Below, piece after piece: positions 23,871 through 38,000 of a DNA stretch of 64,000 bases; the first letter of the stretch is position 1; each line of letters opens with the position of its first letter. This DNA comes from Ptiloglossa arizonensis. Lineage: Eukaryota; Arthropoda; Insecta; Hymenoptera; Colletidae. The notes below the pieces were generated by a model, which was not told the DNA's origin, searched no databases, and was given only the letters and a program-made list of their open reading frames with translations. The translations under genes and the position numbers were made by a program. Location of the stretch: contig NW_027478782.1 in NCBI RefSeq assembly GCF_051014685.1, positions 62,001-126,000 of the forward strand. Direction: 5' to 3'.

Positions 23871-26586
23871 GTCTGTTACTCGAAACCAATAACTGGAATG
23901 GCGTAGGGGAAAAGTACACACACCATTGTAATCGGGCGAGTTTCTACTTTCAGATGCAGCAGGAATTTCTCGAGTTCGTCAATCCGTTCGCTAGATATGG
24001 GAGTTAGAATTTAAGGAATGGTTGAGAAACCATCAAAAATTTCGCTGGTCTGATACTCGAAACCAATAACTGGAATGGCCTAGGGGAAAAGTACACTTAC
24101 CGCTGTATTCGGGCGAGTTTCTACTTTCAGATGCAACAGGAATTTCTCGAGTTCGTCAATCCGTTCGCGAGATATGGGAGTTTGAAGTTAAGGAATGGTT
24201 GAGAAACCATCAAAATTTTCGCTGGTCTGATACTCGAAACCAATAACTACAATGGCCTAGGGCAAAAATACACACACCGCTGTAATCGGGCGAGTTTCCG
24301 CTTTCAGATGCAACATGAATTTCTCCAGTTCGTCAGATCATTCGCGAGATATGGGAGTTTGAAGTAAAGGAATGGTTGAGAAACCATCAAAATTTTCGCA
24401 AGTCTGATTCCCGAAACCAATAACTACAAAGGCCTAGGGGAAAAACACACATGCCGTTGTAATCGTGCGAGTTTCTACTTTCAGATGCAACAGGAATTTC
24501 TCGAGTTCGTCAATCCGTTCGCGAGATATGGGAGTTTGAAGTTATGGAATGGTTGAGAAACCATCAAAAATTTCGCTGGTCTGATACTCGAAACCAATAA
24601 CTGGAATGGCCTAGGGGAAAAGTACACTTACCGTTGTATTCGGGCGAGTTTCTACTTTCAGATGCAACAGGAATTTATCGAGTTCGTCAATCCGTTCGCG
24701 AGATATGGGAGCTTGAAGTTAAGGAGTGGTTGAGAAACCATCAAAATTTTCGCTGGTCTGATACTCGAAACCAATAACTGGAGTGGCCTAGGGGAAAAGC
24801 ACACACACCACTGTAATCGGGCGCGTTTCTACTTTCAGATGCAACAGGAATTTCTCGAGATCGTCAATCCGTTCGCGTGATATGGGAGTTTGAAGTAAAG
24901 GAATGGTTGAGAAACCATCAAAATTTTCGCAAGTCTGATACTCGAAACCAATAACTACTATGGCCTAGGGCAAAAACACACACACCGCTGTAATCGGGCG
25001 AGTTTCTGCTTTCAGATGCAACAAGAATTTCTCGAGTTCGTCAGATCGTTCACGAGATATGGCAGTTTGAAGTTAAGGAATGGTTGAGAAACCATCAAAA
25101 TTTTCGCTGCTCTGATACTCGAAACCAATAACTGGAATGGCCTAGGGGAAAAGTACACACGCCATTGTAATCGGGCGAGTTTCTACTTTCAGATGCAACA
25201 TGAATTTCTCGAGTTCGTCAGGTCGTTCGCGAGATATGGGAGTTTGAATTTAAGGAATGGTTGAGAAACCATCAAAATTTTCGCTGGTCTGATACTCGAA
25301 ACGAATAACTGGAGTGGCCTAGGGGAAAAGCACACACACCACTGTAATCGTGCGAGTTTCTACTTTCAGATGCAACAGGAATTTCTCGAGTTCGTGAATC
25401 CGTTCGCGTGATATGGGAGTTTGAAGTAATGGAATGGTTGAGAAACCATCAAAATTTTCGCATGTCTGATACTCGAAACCAATAACTACAATGGCCAAGG
25501 GGAAAAATACACATACCGTTGTAATCGTGCGAGTTTCTACTTTCAGATGCAACAGGAATTTCTCGAGATCGTCAATCCTTTCGCGAGATATGGGAGTTTG
25601 AATTTAAGAAACGGTTGAGAAACCATCAAAATTTTCGCTCGTCTGATACTCGAAACCAATAACTGGAATGGCCTAGGGGAAAAGTACACACACCACTGTA
25701 ATCGGGCGTGTTTCTACTTTCAGATGCAACAGGAATTTCTCGAGATCGTCAATCCGTTCGCGAGATATGGGAGTTTGAAATTAAGGAATGGTTGAGAAAC
25801 CATCAAAATTTTCGCAAGTCTGATACTCGAAACCAATAACTACTGTGGCCTAGGGCAAAAACACACACACCGCAGTAATCGGGCGAGTTTCTGCTTTCAG
25901 ATGCAACAAGAATTTCTCGAGTTCGTCAGATCGTTCGCGAGATATGGGAGTTTGAAATTAAGGAATGGTTGAGAAACCATCAATATTTTCGCAAGTCTGA
26001 TACTCGAAACCAATAACTACTATGGCCTAGGGCAAAAATACACATAACGTTATAATCGGGCGAGTTTCTACTTTCAGATGCAACAGGAATTTCTCGAGAT
26101 TGTGAATCCGTTCGCGAGATATGGGAGTTTGAAGTTAAGGAACGGTTGAGAAACCATCACAATTTTCGCAAGTCTGATACTCGAAACCAATAACTACTAT
26201 GGCCTAGGGCAAAAATACACATACCGTTGTAATCGGGCGAGTTTCTGCTTTCAGATGCATTAGGAATTTCTCGAGTTCGTCAATCCGTACGCGTGATATG
26301 GGAGTTTGAAGTAAAGGAATGGTTGAGGAACCATCAAAATTTTCGCATGTCTGATACTCGAAACCAATAACTACAATGGCCTAGGGCAAAAATACACACA
26401 CCGCTGTAATCGGGCGAGTTTCTGCTTTCAGATGCAACAAGAATTTCTCGAGTTCGTTAGATCGTTCGCGAGATATGCGAGTTTGAACTTAAGGAATGGT
26501 TGAGAAACCATCAAAATTTTCGCTGCTCTGATACTCGAAACCAATAACTGGAATGGCCTAGGGGAAAAGTACACACGCCGTTGTAA
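22693..26586. repeat. 22-monomer (3,894-bp) unit, copy 1 of a near-identical tandem duplication
   Basis: Identity with 26,587-30,494 begins after the mismatch at 22,692 (g) versus 26,586 (a). The offset is exactly 22 x 177. Private changes repeated in both copies include ctgttactcg (about 23,874 and 27,768), cataacgttataatc (about 26,043 and 29,937), tatgcgagtttgaac (about 26,473 and 30,367) and gcattagg (about 26,257 and 30,151). I noticed one base difference, g at 22,878 versus a at 26,772. The unit includes most of the second 8-mer copy. Confidence 0.9.
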
Positions 26587-29500
26587 TCGGGCGAGTTTCT
26601 GCTTTCAGATGCAACAAGAATTTCTCGAGTTCGTCAGATCGTTCGCGAGATATGGGAGTTTGAAGTTAAGGAATGGTTGAGAAAGCATCAAAATTTTCGC
26701 TGCTCTGATACTCGAAACCAATAACTGGAATGGCCTAGGGGAAAAGTACACACGCCATTGTAATCGGGCGAATTTCTACTTTCAGACGCAACATGAATTT
26801 CTCGAGTTCGTCAATCCATTCCCGAGATATGGGAATTTGAAGTTAAGGAACGGTTAAGAAACCATCAAAATTTTCGCAAGTCTGATACTCGAAACCAATA
26901 ACTACTATGGCCTAGGGCAAAAATACACATACCGTTGTAATCGGGCGAGTTTCTGCTTTCAGATGCAATAGGAATTTCTCGAGATCGTCAATCCGTTCGC
27001 GTGATATGGGAGTTTGACGTAATGGAATGGTTGAGAAACCATCAAAATTTTTGCATGTCTGATACTCGAAACCAATAACTACAATGGCCAAGGGGAAAAA
27101 TACACATACCGTTGTAATCGTGCGAGTTTCTACTTTCAGATGCAACAGGAATTTCTCGAGATTGTGAATCCGTTCGCGAGATATGGGAGTTTGAAGTTAA
27201 GGAACGGTTGAGAAACCATCGAAATTTTCGCAAGTCTGATACTCGAAACCAATAACTACTATGGCCTAGGGCAAAAATACACATACCGTTGTAATCGGGC
27301 GAGTTTCTGCTTTCAGATGCAATAGGAATTTCTCGAGTTCGTCAATCCGTTCGCGTGATATGGGAGTTTGAAGTAAAGGAATGGTTGAGAAACCATCAAA
27401 ATTTTCGCAAGTCTGATACTCGAAACCAATAACTACTATGGCCTAGGGCAAAAACACACACACCGCTGTAATCGGGCGAGTTTCTGCTTTCAGATGCAAC
27501 AAGAATTTCTCGAGTTCGTCAGATCGTTCACGAGATATGGCAGTTTGAAGTTAAGGAATGGTTGAGAAACCATCAAAATTTTCGCTGCTCTGATACTCGA
27601 AACCAATAACTGGAATGGCCTAGGGGAAAAGTACACACGCCATTGTAATCGGGCGAGTTTCTACTTTCAGATGCAACATGAATTTCTCGAGTTCGTCAGG
27701 TCGTTCGCGAGATATGGGAGTTTGAATTTAAGGAATGGTTGAGAAACCATCAAAATTTTCGCTGGTCTGTTACTCGAAACCAATAACTGGAATGGCGTAG
27801 GGGAAAAGTACACACACCATTGTAATCGGGCGAGTTTCTACTTTCAGATGCAGCAGGAATTTCTCGAGTTCGTCAATCCGTTCGCTAGATATGGGAGTTA
27901 GAATTTAAGGAATGGTTGAGAAACCATCAAAAATTTCGCTGGTCTGATACTCGAAACCAATAACTGGAATGGCCTAGGGGAAAAGTACACTTACCGCTGT
28001 ATTCGGGCGAGTTTCTACTTTCAGATGCAACAGGAATTTCTCGAGTTCGTCAATCCGTTCGCGAGATATGGGAGTTTGAAGTTAAGGAATGGTTGAGAAA
28101 CCATCAAAATTTTCGCTGGTCTGATACTCGAAACCAATAACTACAATGGCCTAGGGCAAAAATACACACACCGCTGTAATCGGGCGAGTTTCCGCTTTCA
28201 GATGCAACATGAATTTCTCCAGTTCGTCAGATCATTCGCGAGATATGGGAGTTTGAAGTAAAGGAATGGTTGAGAAACCATCAAAATTTTCGCAAGTCTG
28301 ATTCCCGAAACCAATAACTACAAAGGCCTAGGGGAAAAACACACATGCCGTTGTAATCGTGCGAGTTTCTACTTTCAGATGCAACAGGAATTTCTCGAGT
28401 TCGTCAATCCGTTCGCGAGATATGGGAGTTTGAAGTTATGGAATGGTTGAGAAACCATCAAAAATTTCGCTGGTCTGATACTCGAAACCAATAACTGGAA
28501 TGGCCTAGGGGAAAAGTACACTTACCGTTGTATTCGGGCGAGTTTCTACTTTCAGATGCAACAGGAATTTATCGAGTTCGTCAATCCGTTCGCGAGATAT
28601 GGGAGCTTGAAGTTAAGGAGTGGTTGAGAAACCATCAAAATTTTCGCTGGTCTGATACTCGAAACCAATAACTGGAGTGGCCTAGGGGAAAAGCACACAC
28701 ACCACTGTAATCGGGCGCGTTTCTACTTTCAGATGCAACAGGAATTTCTCGAGATCGTCAATCCGTTCGCGTGATATGGGAGTTTGAAGTAAAGGAATGG
28801 TTGAGAAACCATCAAAATTTTCGCAAGTCTGATACTCGAAACCAATAACTACTATGGCCTAGGGCAAAAACACACACACCGCTGTAATCGGGCGAGTTTC
28901 TGCTTTCAGATGCAACAAGAATTTCTCGAGTTCGTCAGATCGTTCACGAGATATGGCAGTTTGAAGTTAAGGAATGGTTGAGAAACCATCAAAATTTTCG
29001 CTGCTCTGATACTCGAAACCAATAACTGGAATGGCCTAGGGGAAAAGTACACACGCCATTGTAATCGGGCGAGTTTCTACTTTCAGATGCAACATGAATT
29101 TCTCGAGTTCGTCAGGTCGTTCGCGAGATATGGGAGTTTGAATTTAAGGAATGGTTGAGAAACCATCAAAATTTTCGCTGGTCTGATACTCGAAACGAAT
29201 AACTGGAGTGGCCTAGGGGAAAAGCACACACACCACTGTAATCGTGCGAGTTTCTACTTTCAGATGCAACAGGAATTTCTCGAGTTCGTGAATCCGTTCG
29301 CGTGATATGGGAGTTTGAAGTAATGGAATGGTTGAGAAACCATCAAAATTTTCGCATGTCTGATACTCGAAACCAATAACTACAATGGCCAAGGGGAAAA
29401 ATACACATACCGTTGTAATCGTGCGAGTTTCTACTTTCAGATGCAACAGGAATTTCTCGAGATCGTCAATCCTTTCGCGAGATATGGGAGTTTGAATTTA

Positions 29501-30494
29501 AGAAACGGTTGAGAAACCATCAAAATTTTCGCTCGTCTGATACTCGAAACCAATAACTGGAATGGCCTAGGGGAAAAGTACACACACCACTGTAATCGGG
29601 CGTGTTTCTACTTTCAGATGCAACAGGAATTTCTCGAGATCGTCAATCCGTTCGCGAGATATGGGAGTTTGAAATTAAGGAATGGTTGAGAAACCATCAA
29701 AATTTTCGCAAGTCTGATACTCGAAACCAATAACTACTGTGGCCTAGGGCAAAAACACACACACCGCAGTAATCGGGCGAGTTTCTGCTTTCAGATGCAA
29801 CAAGAATTTCTCGAGTTCGTCAGATCGTTCGCGAGATATGGGAGTTTGAAATTAAGGAATGGTTGAGAAACCATCAATATTTTCGCAAGTCTGATACTCG
29901 AAACCAATAACTACTATGGCCTAGGGCAAAAATACACATAACGTTATAATCGGGCGAGTTTCTACTTTCAGATGCAACAGGAATTTCTCGAGATTGTGAA
30001 TCCGTTCGCGAGATATGGGAGTTTGAAGTTAAGGAACGGTTGAGAAACCATCACAATTTTCGCAAGTCTGATACTCGAAACCAATAACTACTATGGCCTA
30101 GGGCAAAAATACACATACCGTTGTAATCGGGCGAGTTTCTGCTTTCAGATGCATTAGGAATTTCTCGAGTTCGTCAATCCGTACGCGTGATATGGGAGTT
30201 TGAAGTAAAGGAATGGTTGAGGAACCATCAAAATTTTCGCATGTCTGATACTCGAAACCAATAACTACAATGGCCTAGGGCAAAAATACACACACCGCTG
30301 TAATCGGGCGAGTTTCTGCTTTCAGATGCAACAAGAATTTCTCGAGTTCGTTAGATCGTTCGCGAGATATGCGAGTTTGAACTTAAGGAATGGTTGAGAA
30401 ACCATCAAAATTTTCGCTGCTCTGATACTCGAAACCAATAACTGGAATGGCCTAGGGGAAAAGTACACACGCCGTTGTAATCGGGCGAGTTTCT
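26587..30494. repeat. 22-monomer unit, copy 2 of the near-identical tandem duplication
   Basis: This follows copy 1 without a spacer and stays in register until 30,495, where tttctActttc replaces tttctGctttc at 26,601. The near-absence of differences over 3.9 kb makes it one of the youngest large events in the window, or an assembly artefact. Its last monomers lead into the 14-mer region. Confidence 0.9.
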
Positions 30495-32877
30495 ACTTTC
30501 AGATGCAACATGAATTTCTCGAGTTCGTCAGGTCGTTCGCGAGATATGGGAGTTTGATTTTAAGGAATGGTTGAGAAACCATCAAAATTTTCGCTGGTCT
30601 GATAGTCGAAACGAATAACTGGAGTGGCCTAGGGGAAAAGCACACACACCACTGTAATCGGGCGTGTTTCTACTTTCAGATGCAACAGGAATTTCTCGAG
30701 ATCGTCAATCCGTTCGCGTGATATGGGAGTTTGAAGTAAACGAATGGTTGAGAAACCATCAAAATTTTCGCAAGTCTGATTCCCGAAACCAATAACTAAA
30801 AAGGCCTAGGGGAAAAGTACACATACCGTTGTAATCGGGCGAGTTTCTGCTTTCAGATGCAATAGGAGTTCCTCGAGTTCGTCAATCCGTTCGCGTGATA
30901 TGGGAGTTTTAAGTAAAGGAATGGTTGAGAAACCATCAAAATTTTCGCTGGTCTGATACTCGAAACCAATAACTACAATGGCCTAGGGCAAAAATACACA
31001 CACCGCTGTAATCGGGCGAGTTTCCGCTTTCAGATGCAACAAGAATTTCTCCAGTTCGTCAGATCGTTCGCGAGATATGGGAGTTTGAAGTAAAGGAATG
31101 GTTGAGAAACCATCAAAATTTTCGCAAGTCTGATACCCGAAACCAATAACTACAAAGGCCTAGGGGAAAAACACACATGCCGTTGTAATCGTGCGAGTTT
31201 CTACTTTCAGATGCAACAGGAATTTCTCGAGGTCGTCAATCCGTTCGCGAGATATGGGAGTTTGAATTTATGGAATGGTTGAGAAACCATCAAAAATTTC
31301 GCTGGTCTGATACTCGAAACCAATAACTGGAATGGCCTAGGGGAAAAGTACACTTACCGTTGTATTCGGGCGAGTTTCTACTTTCAGATGCAACAGGAAT
31401 TTCTCGAGTTCGTCAATCCGTTCGCGAGATATGGGAGCTTGAAGTTAAGGAGTGGTTGAGAAACCATCAAAATTTTCGCTGGTCTGATACTCGAAACCAA
31501 TAACTGGAGTGGCCTAGGGGAAAAGCACACACACCACTGTAATCGGGCGCGTTTCTACTTTCAGATGCAACAGGAATTTCTCGAGATCGTCAATCCGTTC
31601 GCGTGATATGGGAGTTTGAAGTAAAGGAATGGTTGAGAAACCATCAAAATTTTCGCAAGTCTGATACTCGAAACCAATAACTACTATGGCCTAGGGCAAA
31701 AACACACACACCGCTGTAATCGGGCGAGTTTCTGCTTTCAGATGCAATAGGAGTTCCTCGAGTTCGTCAATCCGTTCGCGTGATATGGGAGTTTGAATTT
31801 AAGGAATGGTTGAGAAACCATCAAAAATTTCGCTGGTCTGATACTCGAAACCAATAACTGGAATGGCCTAGGGGAAAAGTACACTTACCGCTGTATTCGG
31901 GCGAGTTTCTACTTTCAGATGCAACAGGAATTTCTCGAGTTCGTCAATCTGTTCGCGAGATATGGGAGTTTGAAGTTAAGGAATGGTTGAGAAACCATCA
32001 AAATTTTCGCTGGTCTGATACTCGAAACCAATAACTACAATGGCCTAGGGCAAAAATACACACACCGCTGTAATCGGGCGAGTTTCCGCTTTCAGATGCA
32101 ACAAGAATTTCTCCAGTTCGTCAGATCGTTCGCGAGATATGGGAGTTTGAAGTAAAGGAATGGTTGAGAAACCATCAAAATTTTCGCAAGTCTGATTCCC
32201 GAAACCAATAACTACAAAGGCCTAGGGGAAAAACACACATGCCGTTGTAATCGTGCGAGTTTCTACTTTCAGATGCAACAGGAATTTCTCGAGTTCGTCA
32301 ATCCGTTCGCGAGATATGGGAGCTTGAAGTTAAGGAGTGGTTGAGAAACCATCAAAATTTTCGCTGGTCTGATACTCGAAACCAATAACTGGAGTGGCCT
32401 AGGGGAAAAGCACACACCCCACTGTAATCGGGCGCGTTTCTACTTTCAGATGCAACAGGAATTTCTCGAGATCGTCAATCCGTTCGCGTGATATGGGAGT
32501 TTGAAGTAAAGGAATGGTTGAGAAACCATCAAAATTTTCGCAAGTCTGATACTCGAAACCAATAACTACTATGGCCTAGGGCAAAAACACACACACCGCT
32601 GTAATCGGGCGAGTTTCTGCTTTCAGATGCAATAGGAGTTCCTCGAGTTCGTCAATCCGTTCGCGTGATATGGGAGTTTGAATTTAAGGAATGGTTGAGA
32701 AGCCATCAAAAATTTCGCTGGTCTGATACTCGAAACCAATAACTGGAATGGCCTAGGGGAAAAGTACACTTACCGCTGTATTCGGGCGAGTTTCTACTTT
32801 CAGATGCAACAGGAATTTCTCGAGTTCGTCAATCTGTTCGCGAGATATGGGAGTTTGAAGTTAAGGAATGGTTGAGA
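30400..32877. repeat. 14-monomer unit, copy 1 (contains an internal 5-mer repeat)
   Basis: Markers repeat 2,478 bp (14 x 177) or 2,477 bp later: tttgatttta at 30,553 and 33,031, gagttttaag at 30,904 and 33,381. The one-base shortfall is explained by caaaatttagctgg near 33,067, which lacks a base of caaaattttcgctgg. Inside the unit a 5-monomer step is visible: ctactatggcctagggc followed by caataggagttcctcg at 31,681 and again at 32,566 (885 bp). Edges are approximate. Confidence 0.75.
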
Positions 32878-35020
32878 AACCATCAAAATTTTCGCTGCTC
32901 TGATACTCGAAACCAATAACTGGAATGGCCTAGGGGAAAAGTACACACGCCGTTGTAATCGGGCGAGTTTCTACTTTCAGATGCAACATGAATTTCTCCA
33001 GTTCGTCAGATCGTTCGCGAGATATGGGAGTTTGATTTTAAGGAATGGTTGAGAAACCATCAAAATTTAGCTGGTCTGATACTCGAAACGAATAACTGGA
33101 GTGGCCTAGGGGAAAAGCACACACACCACTGTAATCGGGCGTGTTTCTACTTTCAGATGCAACAGGAATTTCTCGAGATCGTCAATCCGTTCGCGTGATA
33201 TGGGAGTTTGAAGTAAACGAATGGTTGAGAAACCATCAAAATTTTCGCAAGTCTGATTCCCGAAACCAATAACTAAAAAGGCCTAGGGGAAAAGTACACA
33301 TACCGTTGTAATCGGGCGAGTTTCTGCTTTCAGATGCAATAGGAGTTCCTCGAGTTCGTCAATCCGTTCGCGTGATATGGGAGTTTTAAGTAAAGGAATG
33401 GTTGAGAAACCATCAAAATTTTCGCTGGTCTGATACTCGAAACCAATAACTACAATGGCCTAGGGCAAAAATACACACACCGCTGTAATCGGGCGAGTTT
33501 CCGCTTTCAGATGCAACAAGAATTTCTCCAGTTCGTCAGATCGTTCGCGAGATATGGGAGTTTGAAGTAAAGGAATGGTTGAGAAACCATCAAAATTTTC
33601 GCAAGTCTGATTCCCGAAACCAATAACTACAAAGGCCTAGGGGAAAAACACACATGCCGTTGTAATCGTGCGAGTTTCTACTTTCAGATGCAACAGGAAT
33701 TTCTCGAGGTCGTCAATCCGTTCGCGAGATATGGGAGTTTGAATTTATGGAATGGTTGAGAAACCATCAAAAATTTCGCTGGTCTGATACTCGAAACCAA
33801 TAACTGGAATGGCCTAGGGGAAAAGTACACTTACCGCTGTATTCGGGCGAGTTTCTACTTTCAGATGCAACAGGAATTTCTCGAGTTCGTCAATCCGTTC
33901 GCGAGATATGGGAGCTTGAAGTTAAGGAGTGGTTGAGAAACCATCAAAATTTTCGCTGGTCTGATACTCGAAACCAATAACTGGAGTGGCCTAGGGGAAA
34001 AGCACACACACCACTGTAATCGGGCGCGTTTCTACTTTCAGATGCAACAGGAATTTCTCGAGATCGTCAATCCGTTCGCGTGATATGGGAGTTTGAAGTA
34101 AAGGAATGGTTGAGAAACCATCAAAATTTTCGCAAGTCTGATACTCGAAACCAATAACTACTATGGCCTAGGGCAAAAACACACACACCGCTGTAATCGG
34201 GCGAGTTTCTGCTTTCAGATGCAATAGGAGTTCCTCGAGTTCGTCAATCCGTTCGCGTGATATGGGAGTTTGAATTTAAGGAATGGTTGAGAAACCATCA
34301 AAAATTTCGCTGGTCTGATACCCGAAACCAATAACTGGAATGGCCTAGGGGAAAAGTACACTTACCGCTGTATTCGGGCGAGTTTCTACTTTCAGATGCA
34401 ACAGGAATTTCTCGAGTTCGTCAATCTGTTCGCGAGATATGGGAGTTTGAAGTTAAGGAATGGTTGAGAAACCATCAAAATTTTCACTGGTCTGATACTC
34501 GAAACCAATAACTACAATGGCCTAGGGCAAAAATACACACACCGCTGTAATCGGGCGAGTTTCCGCTTTCAGATGCAACAAGAATTTCTCCAGTTCGTCA
34601 GATCGTTCGCGAGATATGGGAGTTTGAAGTAAAGGAATGGTTGAGAAACCATCAAAATTTTCGCAAGTCTGATTCCCGAAACCAATAACTACAAAGGCCT
34701 AGGGGAAAAACACACATGCCGTTGTAATCGTGCGAGTTTCTACTTTCAGATGCAACAGGAATTCCTCGAGTTCGTCAATCCGTTCGCGAGATATGGGAGC
34801 TTGAAGTTAAGGAGTGGTTGAGAAACCATCAAAATTTTCGCTGGTCTGATACTCGAAACCAATAACTGGAGTGGCCTAGGGGAAAAGCACACACCCCACT
34901 GTAATCGGGCGCGTTTCTACTTTCAGATGCAACAGGAATTTCTCGAGATCGTCAATCCGTTCGCGTGATATGGGAGTTTGAAGTAAAGGAATGGTTGAGA
35001 AACCATCAAAATTTTCGCAA
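32878..35020. repeat. 14-monomer unit, copy 2 (partial, about 12 monomers)
   Basis: This repeats the preceding unit until about 35,020, where tgattcccg and ggcccagggg depart from tgatactcg at 32,552. The rare cacaccccactg is shared (about 32,412 and 34,890). Differences include gtttctccagttcg at about 32,996 versus ctcgag and ttttcactgg near 34,490. Bases 34,027-35,336 recur again at 37,744-39,053, 3,717 bp (21 monomers) downstream. Confidence 0.72.
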
Positions 35021-38000
35021 GTCTGATTCCCGAAACCAATAACTAAAAAGGCCCAGGGGAAAAATACACATGCCGTTCTAATCGTGCGAGTTTCTACTTT
35101 CAGATGCAAAAGGAATTTCTCGAGTTCGTCAATCCGTACGCGTGATATGGGAGTTTGAAGTAAAGGAATGGTTGAGAAACCATCAAAATTTTCGCTGGTC
35201 TGATACACGAAACCAATAACTGGAATGGCCTAGGGGAAAAGTACACACACCACTGTAATCGGACGTGTTTCTACTTTCAGATGCAACAGGAATTTCTCGA
35301 GATCGTCAATCCGTTCGCGAGATATGGGAGTTTGAAGTAAAGGAATGGTTGAGAAACAATCAAAATTTTCGCAAGTCTGATACTCGAAACCAATAACTAC
35401 TATGCCCTAGGGCAAAAATGCACATATCGTTGTAATCGGGCGAGTTTCTGCTTTCAGATGCAATAGGAGTTCCTCGAGTTCGTCAGTCCGTTCGCGTGAT
35501 ATGGGAGTTTGAAGTAAAGGAATGGTTGAGAAACAATCAAAATTTTCGCATGTCTGATACTCGAAACCAATAACTACAACGGCCTAGGGCAAAAATACAC
35601 ACACCGCTGTAATCGGGCGAGTTTCCGCTTTCAGATGCAACAAGAATTTCTCCAGTTCGTCAGATCGTTCGCGAGATATGGGAGTTAGAATTTAAGGAAT
35701 GGTTGAGAAACCATCAAAATTTTCGCAAGTCTGATTCCCGAAACCAATAACTACAAAGGCCTAGGGGAAAAACACACATGCCGTTGTAATCGTGCGAGTT
35801 TCTACTTTCAGATGCAACAGGAATTTCTCGAGTTCGTCAATCCGTTCGCGAGATATGGGAGTTTGAAGTTAAGGAACGGTTGAGAAACCATCAAAATTTT
35901 CGCAAGTCTGATACTCGAAACCAATAACTACTATGCCCTAGGGCAAAAATGCACATATCGTTGTAATCGTGCGAGTTTCTACTTTCAGATGCAATAGGAA
36001 TTTCTCGAGTTCGTCAATCCGTTCGCGTGATATGGGAGTTTGAAGTAAAGGAATGGTTGAGAAACCATCAAAATTTTCGCTGGTCTGATACTCGAAACCA
36101 ATAACTGGAATGGCCTAGGGGAAAAGTACACACACCACTGTAATCGGACGTGTTTCTACTTTCAGATGCAACAGGAATTTCTCGAGATCGTCAATCCGTT
36201 CGCGAGATATGGGAGTTTGAAATTAAGGAATGGTTGAGAAACCATCAAAATTTTCGCAAGTCTGATACTCGAAACCAATAACAACTATGGCCTAGGGCAA
36301 AAACACACACACCGCTGTAGTCGGGCGAGTTTCTGCTTTCAGATGCAACAAGAATTTCTCGAGTTCGTCAGATCGTTCGCGAGATATGGGAGTTTGAAGT
36401 TAAGGAATGGTTGAGAAAGCATCAAAATTTTCGCTGCTCTGATACTCGAAACCAATAACTGGAATGGCCTAGGGGAAAAGTACACACGCCATTGTAATCG
36501 GGCGAGTGTCTACTTTCAGACGCAACATGAATTTCTCGAGTTCGTCAATCCATTCCCGAGATATGGGAATTTGAAGTTAAGGAACGGTTAAGAAACCATC
36601 AAAATTTTCGCAAGTCTGATACTCGAAACCAATAACTACTATGGCCTAGGGCAAAAATACACATACCGTTGTAATCGGGCGAGTTTCTGCTTTCAGATGC
36701 AATAGGAATTTCTCGAGTTCGTCAATCCGTTCGCGTGATATGGGAGTTTGAAGTAAAGGAATGGTTGAGAAACCATCAAAATTTTCGCAAGTCTGATACT
36801 CGAAACCAATAACTACTATGGCCTAGGGCAAAAACACACACACCGCTGTAATCGGGCGAGTTTCTGCTTTCAGATGCAACAAGAATTTCTCGAGTTCGTC
36901 AGATCGTTCACGAGATATGGCAGTTTGAAGTTAAGGAATGGTTGAGAAAGCATCAAAATTTTCGCTGCTCTGATACTCGAAACCAATAACTGGAATGGCC
37001 AAGGGGAAAAATACACATACCGTTGTAATCGTGCGAGTTTCTACTTTCAGATGCAACAGGAATTTCTCGAGATTGTGAATCCGTTCGCGAGATATGGGAG
37101 TTTGAAGTTAAGGAACGGTTGAGAAACCATCGAAATTTTCGCAAGTCTGATACTCGAAACCAATAACTACTATGGCCTAGGGCAAAAATACACATACCGT
37201 TGTAATCGGGCGAGTTTCTGCTTTCAGATGCAATAGGAATTTCTCGAGTTCGTCAATCCGTTCGCGTGATATGGGAGTTTGAAGTAAAGGAATGGTTGAG
37301 AAACCATCAAAATTTTCGCAAGTCTGATACTCGAAACCAATAACTACTATGGCCTAGGGCAAAAACACACACACCGCTGTAATCGGGCGAGTTTCTGCTT
37401 TCAGATGCAACAAGAATTTCTCGAGTACGTCAGATCGTTCACGCGATATGGCAGTTTGAAGTTAAGGAATGGTTGAGAAACCATCAAAATTTTCGCTGCT
37501 CTGATACTCGAAACCAATAACTGGAATGGCCTAGGGGAAAAGTACACACGCCGTTGTAATCGGGCGAGTTTCTACTTTCAGATGCAACATGAATTTCTCG
37601 AGTTCGTCAGGTCGTTCGCGAGATATGGGAGTTTGAATTTAAGGAATGGTTGAGAAACCATCAAAATTTTCGCTGGTCTGATACTCGAAACGAATAACTG
37701 GAGTGGCCTAGGGGAAAAGCACACACACCACTGTAATCGGGCGTGTTTCTACTTTCAGATGCAACAGGAATTTCTCGAGATCGTCAATCCGTTCGCGTGA
37801 TATGGGAGTTTGAAGTAAAGGAATGGTTGAGAAACCATCAAAATTTTCGCAAGTCTGATACTCGAAACCAATAACTACTATGGCCTAGGGCAAAAACACA
37901 CACACCGCTGTAATCGGGCGAGTTTCTGCTTTCAGATGCAATAGGAGTTCCTCGAGTTCGTCAATCCGTTCGCGTGATATGGGAGTTTGAATTTAAGGAA

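Noticed and set aside
34876..35208. Minus-strand open frame of 110 codons (a similar one lies at 38,593-38,925)
   Set aside because: It is simply read-through of two adjacent satellite monomers. The predicted peptide repeats itself every 59 residues, has no recognisable domain, and exists only where stop codons are lost by chance.
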